A stretch of 11,106 nt of DNA from positions 1 through 11,106 of the forward strand of contig QIEW01000347.1 in assembly GCA_003230535.1 (NCBI GenBank), given 5' to 3'. Both the position numbers and the translations under genes were made by a program. The stretch comes from a bacterium. Its GTDB lineage: Bacteria > SZUA-182 > SZUA-191. Below the pieces are notes generated by a model. That model saw only the letters and a list, made by a program, of their open reading frames with translations. It was not told the DNA's origin and made no database searches. Shown one piece after another: positions 1 through 5,590 of this stretch; the stretch's first letter is position 1; every line of letters begins with the position of its first letter.

Positions 1-2
1 AA

Positions 3-705
3 ACCGCCGCTATCATTTCCCCGGAGAAGACAGTTCTGCTTCCTGATCTCAATGCCGGCTGCCCGATGGCGGACATGATTAGCGCCGAGGATTTGTACAA
101 GGCCAGACAGGAACACCCCCAAGCAGTTGTGGTCTGCTATGTAAACAGCTCGGCGGCGGTAAAAGCTGTCTCGGACATCTGCTGTACTTCTTCTAATGCT
201 ATCGCTGTGGTTGATTTCGTCAAGAATGCAAAAGAAGTGCTCTTTGTGCCCGATGAACACCTGGGGCGTTATATAGCTTCCCAGGTTGAGGCTAATATGA
301 TGTTTTGGCCGGGATATTGTCCTACCCACCACCGGGTACTTCCAGAAGACATTTTAAGAGCAAAAACTGAACATCCGCAAGCCAAAGTTGTGGTGCATCC
401 GGAGTGCCGCTTGGATGTGATTAGGTTGGCTGATGAGGCCCTCTCTACCGGCGGAATAGTAAAATATGTAGAAAATACCCCGGCCTCTGAAATCATCGTG
501 GGAACTGAGTATTCACCGCTTACAGAAAAACTACCCCCATAAAAAGATATACCTGGCTACCAACAAGCTGATCTGCCCTAACATGAAGCTCACCACTCTG
601 GAGAAGGTTGCCGTTGCACTGGAGGAGATGAAATATCGGATAACCGTGCCGGAAGATATCCGCCTGCCTGCTAAAAAAGCCATCGAACAAATGCTGGCCC
701 TTTAG
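3..705 (+). pseudogene. nadA: Quinolinate synthase, C-terminal part, frameshifted
   Basis: NadA condenses iminoaspartate with dihydroxyacetone phosphate to quinolinate in NAD biosynthesis and carries a 4Fe-4S cluster held by three cysteines. The first reading frame is open from the window edge and ends at 540-542. It shows PDLNAGCPMAD (first cluster Cys at 60-62), a SDICCTSSNA stretch, WPGYCPTHHR, and VHPEC (second Cys at 405-407), then reaches GTE at 501-509. The rest of the family sequence (HRLQKNYP, then ICPNMKLTTLEK with the third Cys at 574-576, and a normal C-terminus ending at 703-705) continues in the next frame from 514. Family members usually have four residues between GTE and HRL, but only four nucleotides remain here, so an 8-bp deletion is the simplest reading. 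The truncated product lacks the third cluster ligand and is probably inactive, unless this is a sequencing or assembly error. The N-terminal part lies outside the window. The identification itself is secure. Confidence 0.9.
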
Positions 706-745
706 CCCGCCGCCGCCCCTATTCCGATAGACCATCCTTACACCT

Positions 746-850
746 TAAACCGGAAGGTAGGGTAGAGGATTACTTTCCTTCCCAGGGGGGATCTTCCTGC
801 CGCTTTTACGGGGGATTGAGAAAGAATGCTTACCTCTACCTTCCGGTTTA
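746..850. repeat. 105-bp hairpin repeat with long inverted ends
   Basis: The left arm at 746-768 and right arm at 833-850 are inverted copies of TAAACCGGAAGGTAGAGG, with a 5-base insertion in the left arm. The 64 bases between them show weaker inverted similarity (GAGGATTACTTTCC against GGTAAGCATTCTTTC). The element sits 40 bp after the nadA stop. It could be a MITE-like element or a convergent terminator. It lacks a T-run directly after the stem, so I favour a repeat element. No second copy was seen in the window. Confidence 0.6.
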
Positions 851-937
851 TATAAGCGCTGCCTTTCGAGCCTCTGATCTTTGACCGGCGGCGTTCTTAA
901 TGTTTTTGGGATTATCCCGCGGCATCAGTCACTGCTG

Positions 938-1066
938 TCACATTGCGAAATATACAATTAATCCCAGTAGTAAAATAGTAATTCCCACTCCGATTCTCAC
1001 CATAATCAAGGACGATTTAGCCTTGTGGACTGCATGTTCATGGGCTGTTGCTTTACTCTGTGCCAT
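938..1066 (-). CDS. Small single-helix membrane protein (42 aa)
   Basis: I do not recognise the family. The 42-residue product has a polar, His/Lys-rich head of about 19 residues (it begins MAQSKATAHEHAVHKAKS) followed by one strongly hydrophobic helix, residues 23-41 (VRIGVGITILLLGLIVYFA), and ends at the membrane edge. The start is well supported. AGGAGG lies seven bases upstream of the ATG, and an in-frame TAA directly precedes that Shine-Dalgarno sequence, so no longer N-terminus is possible. The positive residues before the helix suggest an N-in, C-out orientation. It resembles the 38-residue ORF at 1348-1464 in the VR[IV]G..IT core, which supports both being real. A plausible role is as a small accessory subunit of a membrane complex, but no partner gene is adjacent. 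The overlapping plus-strand frame at 900-1082 has no such translation signal. Confidence 0.65.
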   Translation of the reverse strand: MAQSKATAHEHAVHKAKSSLIMVRIGVGITILLLGLIVYFAM

Positions 1067-1115
1067 TTTTATTCCTCCTTAATGTTTAAAATTACCTCGC
1101 TGACAACATTACTAA

Positions 1116-1277
1116 CCCGAATAATTCGGGACTTATAACACGCTCCCGCTGGTCGCTCCCATAGCGGGAGATTTCGGTGATTTGTATGAGCCATTTTGTT
1201 TGTTGACCGTTATTTTGCAAGTAGCTGTATTCATATAGCATCACCAATGTTTACCGTGTATTTATGAATAATCCGGG
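1116..1277 (+). repeat. MITE-like repeat family A, copy 1
   Basis: This 162-bp element is matched by an inverted copy at 8343-8503, about 85-90% identical by eye over the full length. The ends are CCCGAATAATTCGGG on the left and GAATAATCCGGG on the right. Read inward these form imperfect terminal inverted repeats (about 10 of 12 matching). An internal stem pairs CTCCCGCT (1143-1150) with AGCGGGAG (1163-1170). It has no ORF. The sharp common ends, length and lack of coding capacity fit a non-autonomous transposable element, but a structured RNA is not excluded. Confidence 0.75.
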
Positions 1278-1347
1278 CTAAGTGACAATTTAGCTACCCG
1301 TTTATATCTTACGGGATGGGAGCCCACTCCCCTTACATATAAGCTAT

Positions 1348-1464
1348 CTAAATGAACCCGCTCCACACCGTATACTTTATTATCAAAGCCAAAATTATAA
1401 GAGTAATCACTGCTCCCACTCTGACCCAAAAAAGCGGCTTAGTATAAAAAGGACCCTCCGCCAT
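1348..1464 (-). CDS. Small single-helix membrane protein (38 aa), paralogue of 938-1066
   Basis: This is a 38-residue ORF of unknown family. It starts MAEGPFYTKPLFW and continues with a hydrophobic helix at about residues 14-32 (VRVGAVITLIILALIIKY), then a short tail TVWSGFI. The helix aligns with the mini-protein at 938-1066 (VRIGVGITILLLGLIVYF), and the DNA of the two helices is also visibly related, so an old duplication is likely. Repeat A copy 1 lies between the two genes. The ribosome-binding site is poor: AGGAAAAAG is about 14-19 bases upstream and nothing better is visible. Expression is therefore less certain than for the paralogue. It may be a decaying copy or depend on a different start signal. 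Confidence 0.45.
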   Translation of the reverse strand: MAEGPFYTKPLFWVRVGAVITLIILALIIKYTVWSGFI

Positions 1465-1644
1465 ATATTGCTCGCTTTTTCCTAAGCATAATGCAGGCTT
1501 TCCATTTGCCAGTGAAATATCACCCTCATTCTTTTGTTAGAGCAAAAAATATGCCAGTTGCCAAACGAAAGCTACCTAATACACTGATTTATCAATGAAT
1601 ATTCTCTGAGTGCAAGTTCATTCAGGACCTATGCCCACCAATCC

Positions 1645-1761
1645 ATGAGAACCTTTTTATGGCAGATACGCCATAAGCCAAACCCCGGGCTATGGCAAAC
1701 CTGGGATAAGTTGTTGGTTGCCGGTTGGATGATAATACTTGCGATAGAAATTGTTTTGTAA
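1645..1761 (+). CDS. Possible small membrane protein (38 aa)
   Basis: This plus-strand ORF of 38 codons begins MRTFLWQIRHKPNPG and ends with a hydrophobic segment, residues 25-38 (LLVAGWMIILAIEIVL region, interrupted by one Glu near the end). The basic, Trp-containing head followed by one helix is protein-like. Only a weak CAGGA about 17 bases upstream could serve as a ribosome-binding site, and the ORF is short enough to occur by chance. I recognise no family. It shares the single-helix design with the two minus-strand mini-proteins nearby but shows no clear sequence similarity to them. Confidence 0.25.
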   Translation: MRTFLWQIRHKPNPGLWQTWDKLLVAGWMIILAIEIVL

Positions 1762-1850
1762 CCGTTCACGCAGAGATTGCAAAAGGGAAGGGAAGGATTG
1801 GATTTACTGCTGATACCAAGTTGCCGTCAAAGATAAACTAAACTAATTAT

Positions 1851-1950
1851 GATGAACTCGTAAAAAGTCAGAAAACACACATTCTTGTCATTCCCGTGCA
1901 AACTATAATCCAGTATTTTCAGATAGTTAAAATCAGGATGGTAGATTTCC
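1851..1950 (+). repeat. Repeat family B, copy 1 (truncated)
   Basis: From GATGAACTCGTAAAAAG at 1851 to about 1950 this matches, in inverted orientation, the element at 8001-8133. The shared core covers the AACACACATTCTTGTCATTCCCGTG stretch (here named by position 1875-1900) and TCAGATAGTTA..ATCAGGATGG. The distal end, which in copy 2 holds a GGATTCCCGC hairpin and the second CTCGTAAAAAG terminus, is missing here. Similarity stops about 4 bases before the dnaJ stop codon. The internal hairpin has decayed (ACTATAATCC in place of ACGGGAATCC). Confidence 0.7.
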
Positions 1951-1953
1951 GGT

Positions 1954-3045
1954 TCACACTTTATGTAGCAGCCGGTCAAAAAAACCTTTCTTTTCCGGGG
2001 CGACGTCCTCCTGGCGTAACTTGGCAAACTCGCGGATCAGCTGCTCTTCCTCACTGGTAAGCTTGGCGGGCACCTGAACTTCCACCCGGACCAGGATACT
2101 CCCCCTGCTTCTTCCATGCAGCTCCGGGAGCCCTTCTCTGTGGAGCGCAAACACCTTGCCGGTAGGGGTGCCTGAGGGGATCTCCAAAGTTGTCTCGCCT
2201 TCCAGGGTGGGAACTTGTATCTGGGCTCCCAGCGCCGCCTGAGCAAAACTAATCGGCGCTTGACACAGCAAATCCCTGCCTCGTCTGGCAAAGATGCTCT
2301 GCTCCTCTATATGAATGATCACATATAAGTCCCCGGGCGGCCTCCTTCGCTCCCCCGCTTCCCCTTCTCCTCTGATCCTGAGCTGCATACCATCCTCCAC
2401 TCCGGGAGGAATGGGAACGGTCAGTTTTTTATCCCGAATAACGCGTCCGGTACCCCGGCAATTCCCGCAAAATTCAGTAATAATCCGACCCTCGCCATTA
2501 CACCTAGAGCAAGGGGTGCTTAGGCTAAGAAAGCCGTGGTTGTGAACTGCCTGTCCTGTTCCCCCGCAGGCGACACAGGGGATCGGAGAAGCGCCCGGTT
2601 TAGCGCGGGTACCATGACAAACCGGACAGAGGTCATGTTTCTTTATGTCAATGTCCACCTTCTTGCCTAAGACAACATCCTTCAGCTTTATTTCCAGGTC
2701 ATAGCGTAGGTTCGCCCCCCGGCCTCCCCCGCCAAATCCTCCCCCGAAAATATCTCCGAAGAGATCAGAAAAAGTGGTGAATATATCCTCAGCCCCGGTA
2801 AAGCCGTGAAAACCGCGCCCTTGTAAGCCGTCATGACCAAATTGATCATAAACCCGGCGTCTCTCCGCATCCCGCAACACCTCATATGCCTCAGACGCTT
2901 CTTTGAATTTCTCTTCCGCTTCTTTACTTCCGGGATTTCGGTCCGGATGATATTTTAGGGCCAGCCTCCGGTAGGCTTTCTTGACCTCATCCCCCGAAGC
3001 GTTCCGCCCCACCTCTAAGACTTGATAGTAATCCTTTTTTATCAT
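1954..3045 (-). CDS. dnaJ: Chaperone protein DnaJ (Hsp40)
   Basis: This is a full-length type I J-protein of 363 residues. It delivers unfolded clients to DnaK and stimulates the DnaK ATPase in the cytoplasm. The J-domain spans residues 4-70 with the HPD motif at 33-35. A Gly/Phe-rich linker follows at about 76-110. Four zinc-binding CxxCxG repeats come next: CPVCHG 140-145, CVACGG 157-162, CSRCNG 179-184, CGNCRG 193-198. The C-terminal substrate-binding domains run from about 205 to 335. The start [10 protein letters not shown] matches the usual family N-terminus, and an in-frame TAA lies 12 bases upstream. The nearest GGAGG is 15 bases before the ATG, which is unusually far. The gene begins 42 bp after ispD ends, on the same strand, so it is probably co-transcribed with ispD. 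No dnaK or grpE is in the window. The stop lies a few bases from repeat B copy 1. Confidence 0.97.
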   Translation of the reverse strand: MIKKDYYQVLEVGRNASGDEVKKAYRRLALKYHPDRNPGSKEAEEKFKEASEAYEVLRDAERRRVYDQFGHDGLQGRGFHGFTGAEDIFTTFSDLFGDIFGGGFGGGGRGANLRYDLEIKLKDVVLGKKVDIDIKKHDLCPVCHGTRAKPGASPIPCVACGGTGQAVHNHGFLSLSTPCSRCNGEGRIITEFCGNCRGTGRVIRDKKLTVPIPPGVEDGMQLRIRGEGEAGERRRPPGDLYVIIHIEEQSIFARRGRDLLCQAPISFAQAALGAQIQVPTLEGETTLEIPSGTPTGKVFALHREGLPELHGRSRGSILVRVEVQVPAKLTSEEEQLIREFAKLRQEDVAPEKKGFFDRLLHKV

Positions 3046-3087
3046 CTTATAATTTTACGGCCTCCAAATAAAATAGGGTTATAAGTC

Positions 3088-3801
3088 TCATAAATTCCAT
3101 AGTCCATATTTAAGAATAAGCTCTGCCAGGCGCAAATCATCCGCTGTAGTAATCTTAATATTATACGGAGAACCGGGAATAACCTTCACCGGATATCCCA
3201 GGCGCTCTACCAGCGAGGCATCGTCCGTTCCTAGAAAACCATCATTTCCCGCTTGTCGATAAGCCTCCCAGAGGAACCGGTAGGGGAATACCTGGGGAGT
3301 TTGAGCCGCCCAGAACCTCTCCCTCGGCAGTGTTTTTTCTATCAATCCTAAATCCGATATCCTCTTTATGGTATCAGTAAGAGGCCGGGCTGCGCAAGCC
3401 CCAGTCCCGCTTTTTGCTATCTCTATGGCCCGGCTCAATACAGCGGAGGGTAAAAACGGCCTCGCCCCGTCATGTATGATCACAATTCCGCTAGTTGAGG
3501 GTAACTCCTTCAAAGCACAATATACCGAATCCTGTCGCTGCTTACCCCCTGCAATCACCCGAGCAACCTTACGGAAGTTATCAGCCCGGACAATGCTATT
3601 CTGAGCATAATCCACCCATTCCCGGGCCACCGCGAGGTAGACCCTATCAACCTCGGGATGCTCTTCAAATGCTTGAAGTGTCCAAGCTAATACCGGCCGA
3701 CCACCTAAGTTAAGATAAGGTTTCGGACGGGGGTTTTCCATTCGCCTGCCATAGCCTGCGGCCGGAATTATAGCTACCGTATCCATTACGATTGTGCTCA
3801 T
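3088..3801 (-). CDS. ispD: 2-C-methyl-D-erythritol 4-phosphate cytidylyltransferase
   Basis: IspD transfers CMP from CTP to methylerythritol phosphate, the third step of the MEP isoprenoid pathway, in the cytoplasm. The 237-residue product has the expected family length and motifs. The nucleotide-binding loop PAAGYGRRM is at 13-21, with the conserved Lys at 27. It is followed by GGKQRQDSV 85-93, HDGARPF 110-116, RPLTDTIK 139-146, QTPQVF 167-172, TDDAS 192-196 and NIKITT 214-219. Two ATG codons are possible (residues 1 and 6), and neither has a strong Shine-Dalgarno sequence. The first fits a short leader of about 20 bases from the promoter at 3828-3856. The gene is followed after 42 bp by dnaJ. 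No ispF is fused to it or adjacent, although ispD and ispF are often neighbours. Confidence 0.96.
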   Translation of the reverse strand: MSTIVMDTVAIIPAAGYGRRMENPRPKPYLNLGGRPVLAWTLQAFEEHPEVDRVYLAVAREWVDYAQNSIVRADNFRKVARVIAGGKQRQDSVYCALKELPSTSGIVIIHDGARPFLPSAVLSRAIEIAKSGTGACAARPLTDTIKRISDLGLIEKTLPRERFWAAQTPQVFPYRFLWEAYRQAGNDGFLGTDDASLVERLGYPVKVIPGSPYNIKITTADDLRLAELILKYGLWNL

Positions 3802-3827
3802 GCTAAGTTGCCATAAAACATATAGAT

Positions 3828-3856
3828 ATTATATAGATGTCTGTTTCTCTTGACAC
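3828..3856 (-). promoter_or_regulatory. Sigma70-type promoter for ispD-dnaJ
   Basis: On the minus strand the -35 GTGTCA (3851-3856) and a perfect -10 TATAAT (3828-3833) are separated by 17 bases. The predicted transcript start near 3821 gives a leader of about 20 bases to the ispD ATG. It lies in the only gene-free stretch upstream of ispD, which fits an ispD-dnaJ operon separate from the LOG gene upstream. Confidence 0.6.
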
Positions 3857-3880
3857 TTTCGGCTTGAGACAAACCGAAAG
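3856..3880. other. Small inverted repeat upstream of the ispD promoter
   Basis: CTTTCGG (3856-3862) and CCGAAAG (3874-3880) form a 7-bp perfect stem with an 11-base loop. It abuts the -35 box of the ispD promoter, so it could be a regulator site or the remains of a terminator. There is no adjacent T-run. Chance occurrence is possible. Confidence 0.25.
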
Positions 3881-3992
3881 ATCAAATATAATTAGTTAAA
3901 TAGTAGATATAAAGCCTGTTTAAGCAAGGGCGATAACATTTAGTAACTCACCTTACGCAAGGATTAGCGATCTACCAAAAAACCCGGAATAA

Positions 3993-4095
3993 TTAACCAC
4001 AGAGGACACAAAGAGCACAGAGGGAAAAACAATTGCTTTTTCAGTGAATTCTAAAATTATTAAATCTCTGTGACCTCTGCGTTCTCTGCGGTTAA
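3993..4095. repeat. Inverted-repeat element with CACAGAGG ends
   Basis: A 103-bp element begins TTAACCACAGAGGACACA and ends TCTCTGCGGTTAA. Arms of about 32 bp (3993-4024 and 4064-4095) are imperfect inverted copies around an AT-rich centre of about 39 bp. It has no ORF. It fills much of the 340-bp gap between the LOG gene and ispD. From general knowledge, similar CACAGAGG/CTCTGTG palindromic repeats are dispersed in many environmental bacterial genomes. Only one copy is in this window. Confidence 0.65.
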
Positions 4096-4142
4096 AATCA
4101 CCGAGCCTTGGTCAGTATTTTAGTTTGCCGTAACATGAGTTA

Positions 4143-4988
4143 TTAAGGGCAGCTCTGGGGAGGTTTCAGGTTTCTGCTGATTATTTGATTTGACTGCTTG
4201 TTGTTCATCAAATAATGCTTTTCCAGATACTTGGTTACGTGTTGAAATGCCTCGTCCGGGTTATCGCTGAAACGAAACAAATCCAAATCCTCTTCTCTGA
4301 TAGTTCCCCACTCCAGCAACCTTTTAAAATCGATTATTTGATTCCAATACTCAGTACCATAGATTATTATGGCAGTGTCTTTTTGTAGTTTCCGGGTCTG
4401 AGACAAAGTCAATATTTCAAATAGTTCGTCCAGAGTGCCAAACCCTCCGGGGAAGATAATCAAAGCTTTGGCCAGATAGGCAAACCAGAACTTGCGCATA
4501 AAGAAATAATGAAACTCAAAGTTTAATCCCTCGGTGATATGCGAATTTGCCGCCTGTTCTGAAGGCAGGCTGACATTAAGTCCGATAGATTTTCCTCCGG
4601 CCAGCGCCGCCCCTTCATTGGCGGCCTCCATGATACCCGGCCCGCCGCCTGAGCAAATCACAAACCGGCGATTATGATCAAGAGCCAGCGACCATTTAGT
4701 TAGCCGGCGGGATAATTCTACGGCGTCTTCTCTATATTTGCATAGCTTGGACAACACCTCTCGTTTGGATTTCGAGATGTTCTCTTGATTTAGCATCATT
4801 TCCAATTGTTTCCTGGACGGGGCGCGCGAAGAACCAAAAAATACAATGGTATCCCTTATCCCACTCTGGAAAAACCTTCTCATTGGTTCTAAATATTCAC
4901 ATAAGATCCTGATTGATCTGGCATCGGCGCCATTGAGGAAGTCCTGATTTTTATAGGCTTTGAGAGGACTGTTTAATTGATCAGACAT
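4143..4988 (-). CDS. LOG-family nucleotide 5'-monophosphate phosphoribohydrolase
   Basis: This is a 281-residue Rossmann-fold protein of the LOG (lysine decarboxylase-like) family. Characterised members hydrolyse the N-glycosidic bond of nucleoside 5'-monophosphates, including cytokinin nucleotides. The old 'lysine decarboxylase' label should not be used. Family signatures are FGSSR 51-55, SGGGPGIMEA 113-122, MRK 164-166 and the hallmark PGGFGTLDE at 180-188, all intact. It is longer than the compact LOG proteins of about 190 residues because of an N-terminal helical extension (1-45), an insertion at about 62-90, and a polar tail after 260. This is typical of the longer bacterial TIGR00730-like branch. 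The ATG is preceded by a good site, AGGAG, six bases upstream. The gene is 104 bp downstream of ybeY and may be transcribed with it, although a strong palindrome lies in the gap. The physiological substrate cannot be told from sequence. Confidence 0.9.
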   Translation of the reverse strand: MSDQLNSPLKAYKNQDFLNGADARSIRILCEYLEPMRRFFQSGIRDTIVFFGSSRAPSRKQLEMMLNQENISKSKREVLSKLCKYREDAVELSRRLTKWSLALDHNRRFVICSGGGPGIMEAANEGAALAGGKSIGLNVSLPSEQAANSHITEGLNFEFHYFFMRKFWFAYLAKALIIFPGGFGTLDELFEILTLSQTRKLQKDTAIIIYGTEYWNQIIDFKRLLEWGTIREEDLDLFRFSDNPDEAFQHVTKYLEKHYLMNNKQSNQIISRNLKPPQSCP

Positions 4989-5030
4989 GATTTCTCCTAA
5001 CTGTGCATAAACTCAATATAATTTTTTTGT

Positions 5031-5056
5031 GCAGTCAGGTCCTCAGACCTGACTGC
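5031..5056. repeat. REP-like palindrome, copy 1
   Basis: This is a perfect 11-bp stem, GCAGTCAGGTC (5031-5041) with GACCTGACTGC (5046-5056), around the loop CTCA. A near-identical palindrome is at 10520-10545, inside the insert in the IS630 remnant. The position between ybeY and the LOG gene would also suit a transcription attenuator. The following T/A-run (ATTTTTTT at 5021-5028 on the plus strand, read as A-rich on the transcript) is on the wrong strand for a standard minus-strand terminator, so a repeat is the better reading. Confidence 0.65.
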
Positions 5057-5092
5057 GGTTTTAGAAAGACAAAGCAGGAATCCAGAGGTTTT

Positions 5093-5590
5093 TTATCGGT
5101 CTGATATCCTGGTCAAACCAGGAATGACAGGCATTATAAACCCAGATTTAGAGGCGGCGATTACTGTTAACAGCTCCCGCTCCTTGCGCTGCATTTGGGA
5201 TGCCTCAGCATCATTAATATGGTCATATCCCAGTAGATGTAGCAATCCATGAACAACTAAAACGGCCATCTCTGTCTCCAGGCTATGGCGGTGCTCCTGT
5301 GCCTGTCGGGCTGCTTTTTCCACAGAGATTACAATATCACCCAGAAGGATGGGAGGGCCGGGGGTAAATACAATTTCCCCTTCCCATAGCGGAAAAGCCA
5401 ATACATCGGTAGGATAATTTTCTTTCCGGTAAGTGTGATTTAATTGTTTTATTTTGGGATTGCTGACTAACACCAGACTAACCTCCACCTCCTCCAATTT
5501 TAAATGGGAGAGCAAAGTCGCCAACCAGTTTCGGAGGCTGCCTGTATCTATGGAGTACTTTCTTTGGCGATTTTGGACCTGTATTTCCAT
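5093..5590 (-). CDS. ybeY: Endoribonuclease / rRNA maturation factor YbeY
   Basis: YbeY is a zinc-dependent protein needed for 16S rRNA 3'-end maturation and ribosome quality control. The 165-residue product carries the family signature HGLLHLLGYDH at 114-124, with the three metal-binding histidines 114, 118 and 124 present. The TDVLAFP (61-67) and GDIVIS (84-89) motifs are also there. The ATG lies inside the end of pgpH, an overlap of 43 bp, which implies translational coupling. The Shine-Dalgarno sequence is weak. The C-terminus runs about 15 residues past the usual end (SGFIMPVIPGLTRISDR). The DNA coding for it contains a TCCTGG-TCAAA-CCAGGA hairpin (5107-5123) and resembles dispersed GGAATGACA-type repeats, so the tail may be repeat-derived. 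The pgpH-ybeY gene order is common among bacteria. Confidence 0.95.
   Translation of the reverse strand: MEIQVQNRQRKYSIDTGSLRNWLATLLSHLKLEEVEVSLVLVSNPKIKQLNHTYRKENYPTDVLAFPLWEGEIVFTPGPPILLGDIVISVEKAARQAQEHRHSLETEMAVLVVHGLLHLLGYDHINDAEASQMQRKERELLTVIAASKSGFIMPVIPGLTRISDR

Noticed and set aside
501-545. Programmed ribosomal frameshift in nadA
   Set aside because: There is no slippery heptamer at the point where the family sequence changes frame (509-514). The missing residues fit a small deletion, and NadA is not known to use recoding.
900-1082. A 60-codon plus-strand frame over the small membrane gene
   Set aside because: It is antisense to the 938-1066 gene, which has a near-perfect Shine-Dalgarno sequence. 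The plus-strand frame has none and a less protein-like composition.
1116-1277. Family A repeat as a riboswitch or other cis-regulatory RNA
   Set aside because: The inverted second copy has the same sharp ends with terminal inverted repeats and no consistent placement before a gene, which fits a mobile repeat better.
5548-5590. The 43-bp pgpH-ybeY overlap as a misannotated start
   Set aside because: YbeY N-terminal residues from the chosen ATG look normal and both frames keep family sequence across the overlap, so it is accepted as a true overlap.
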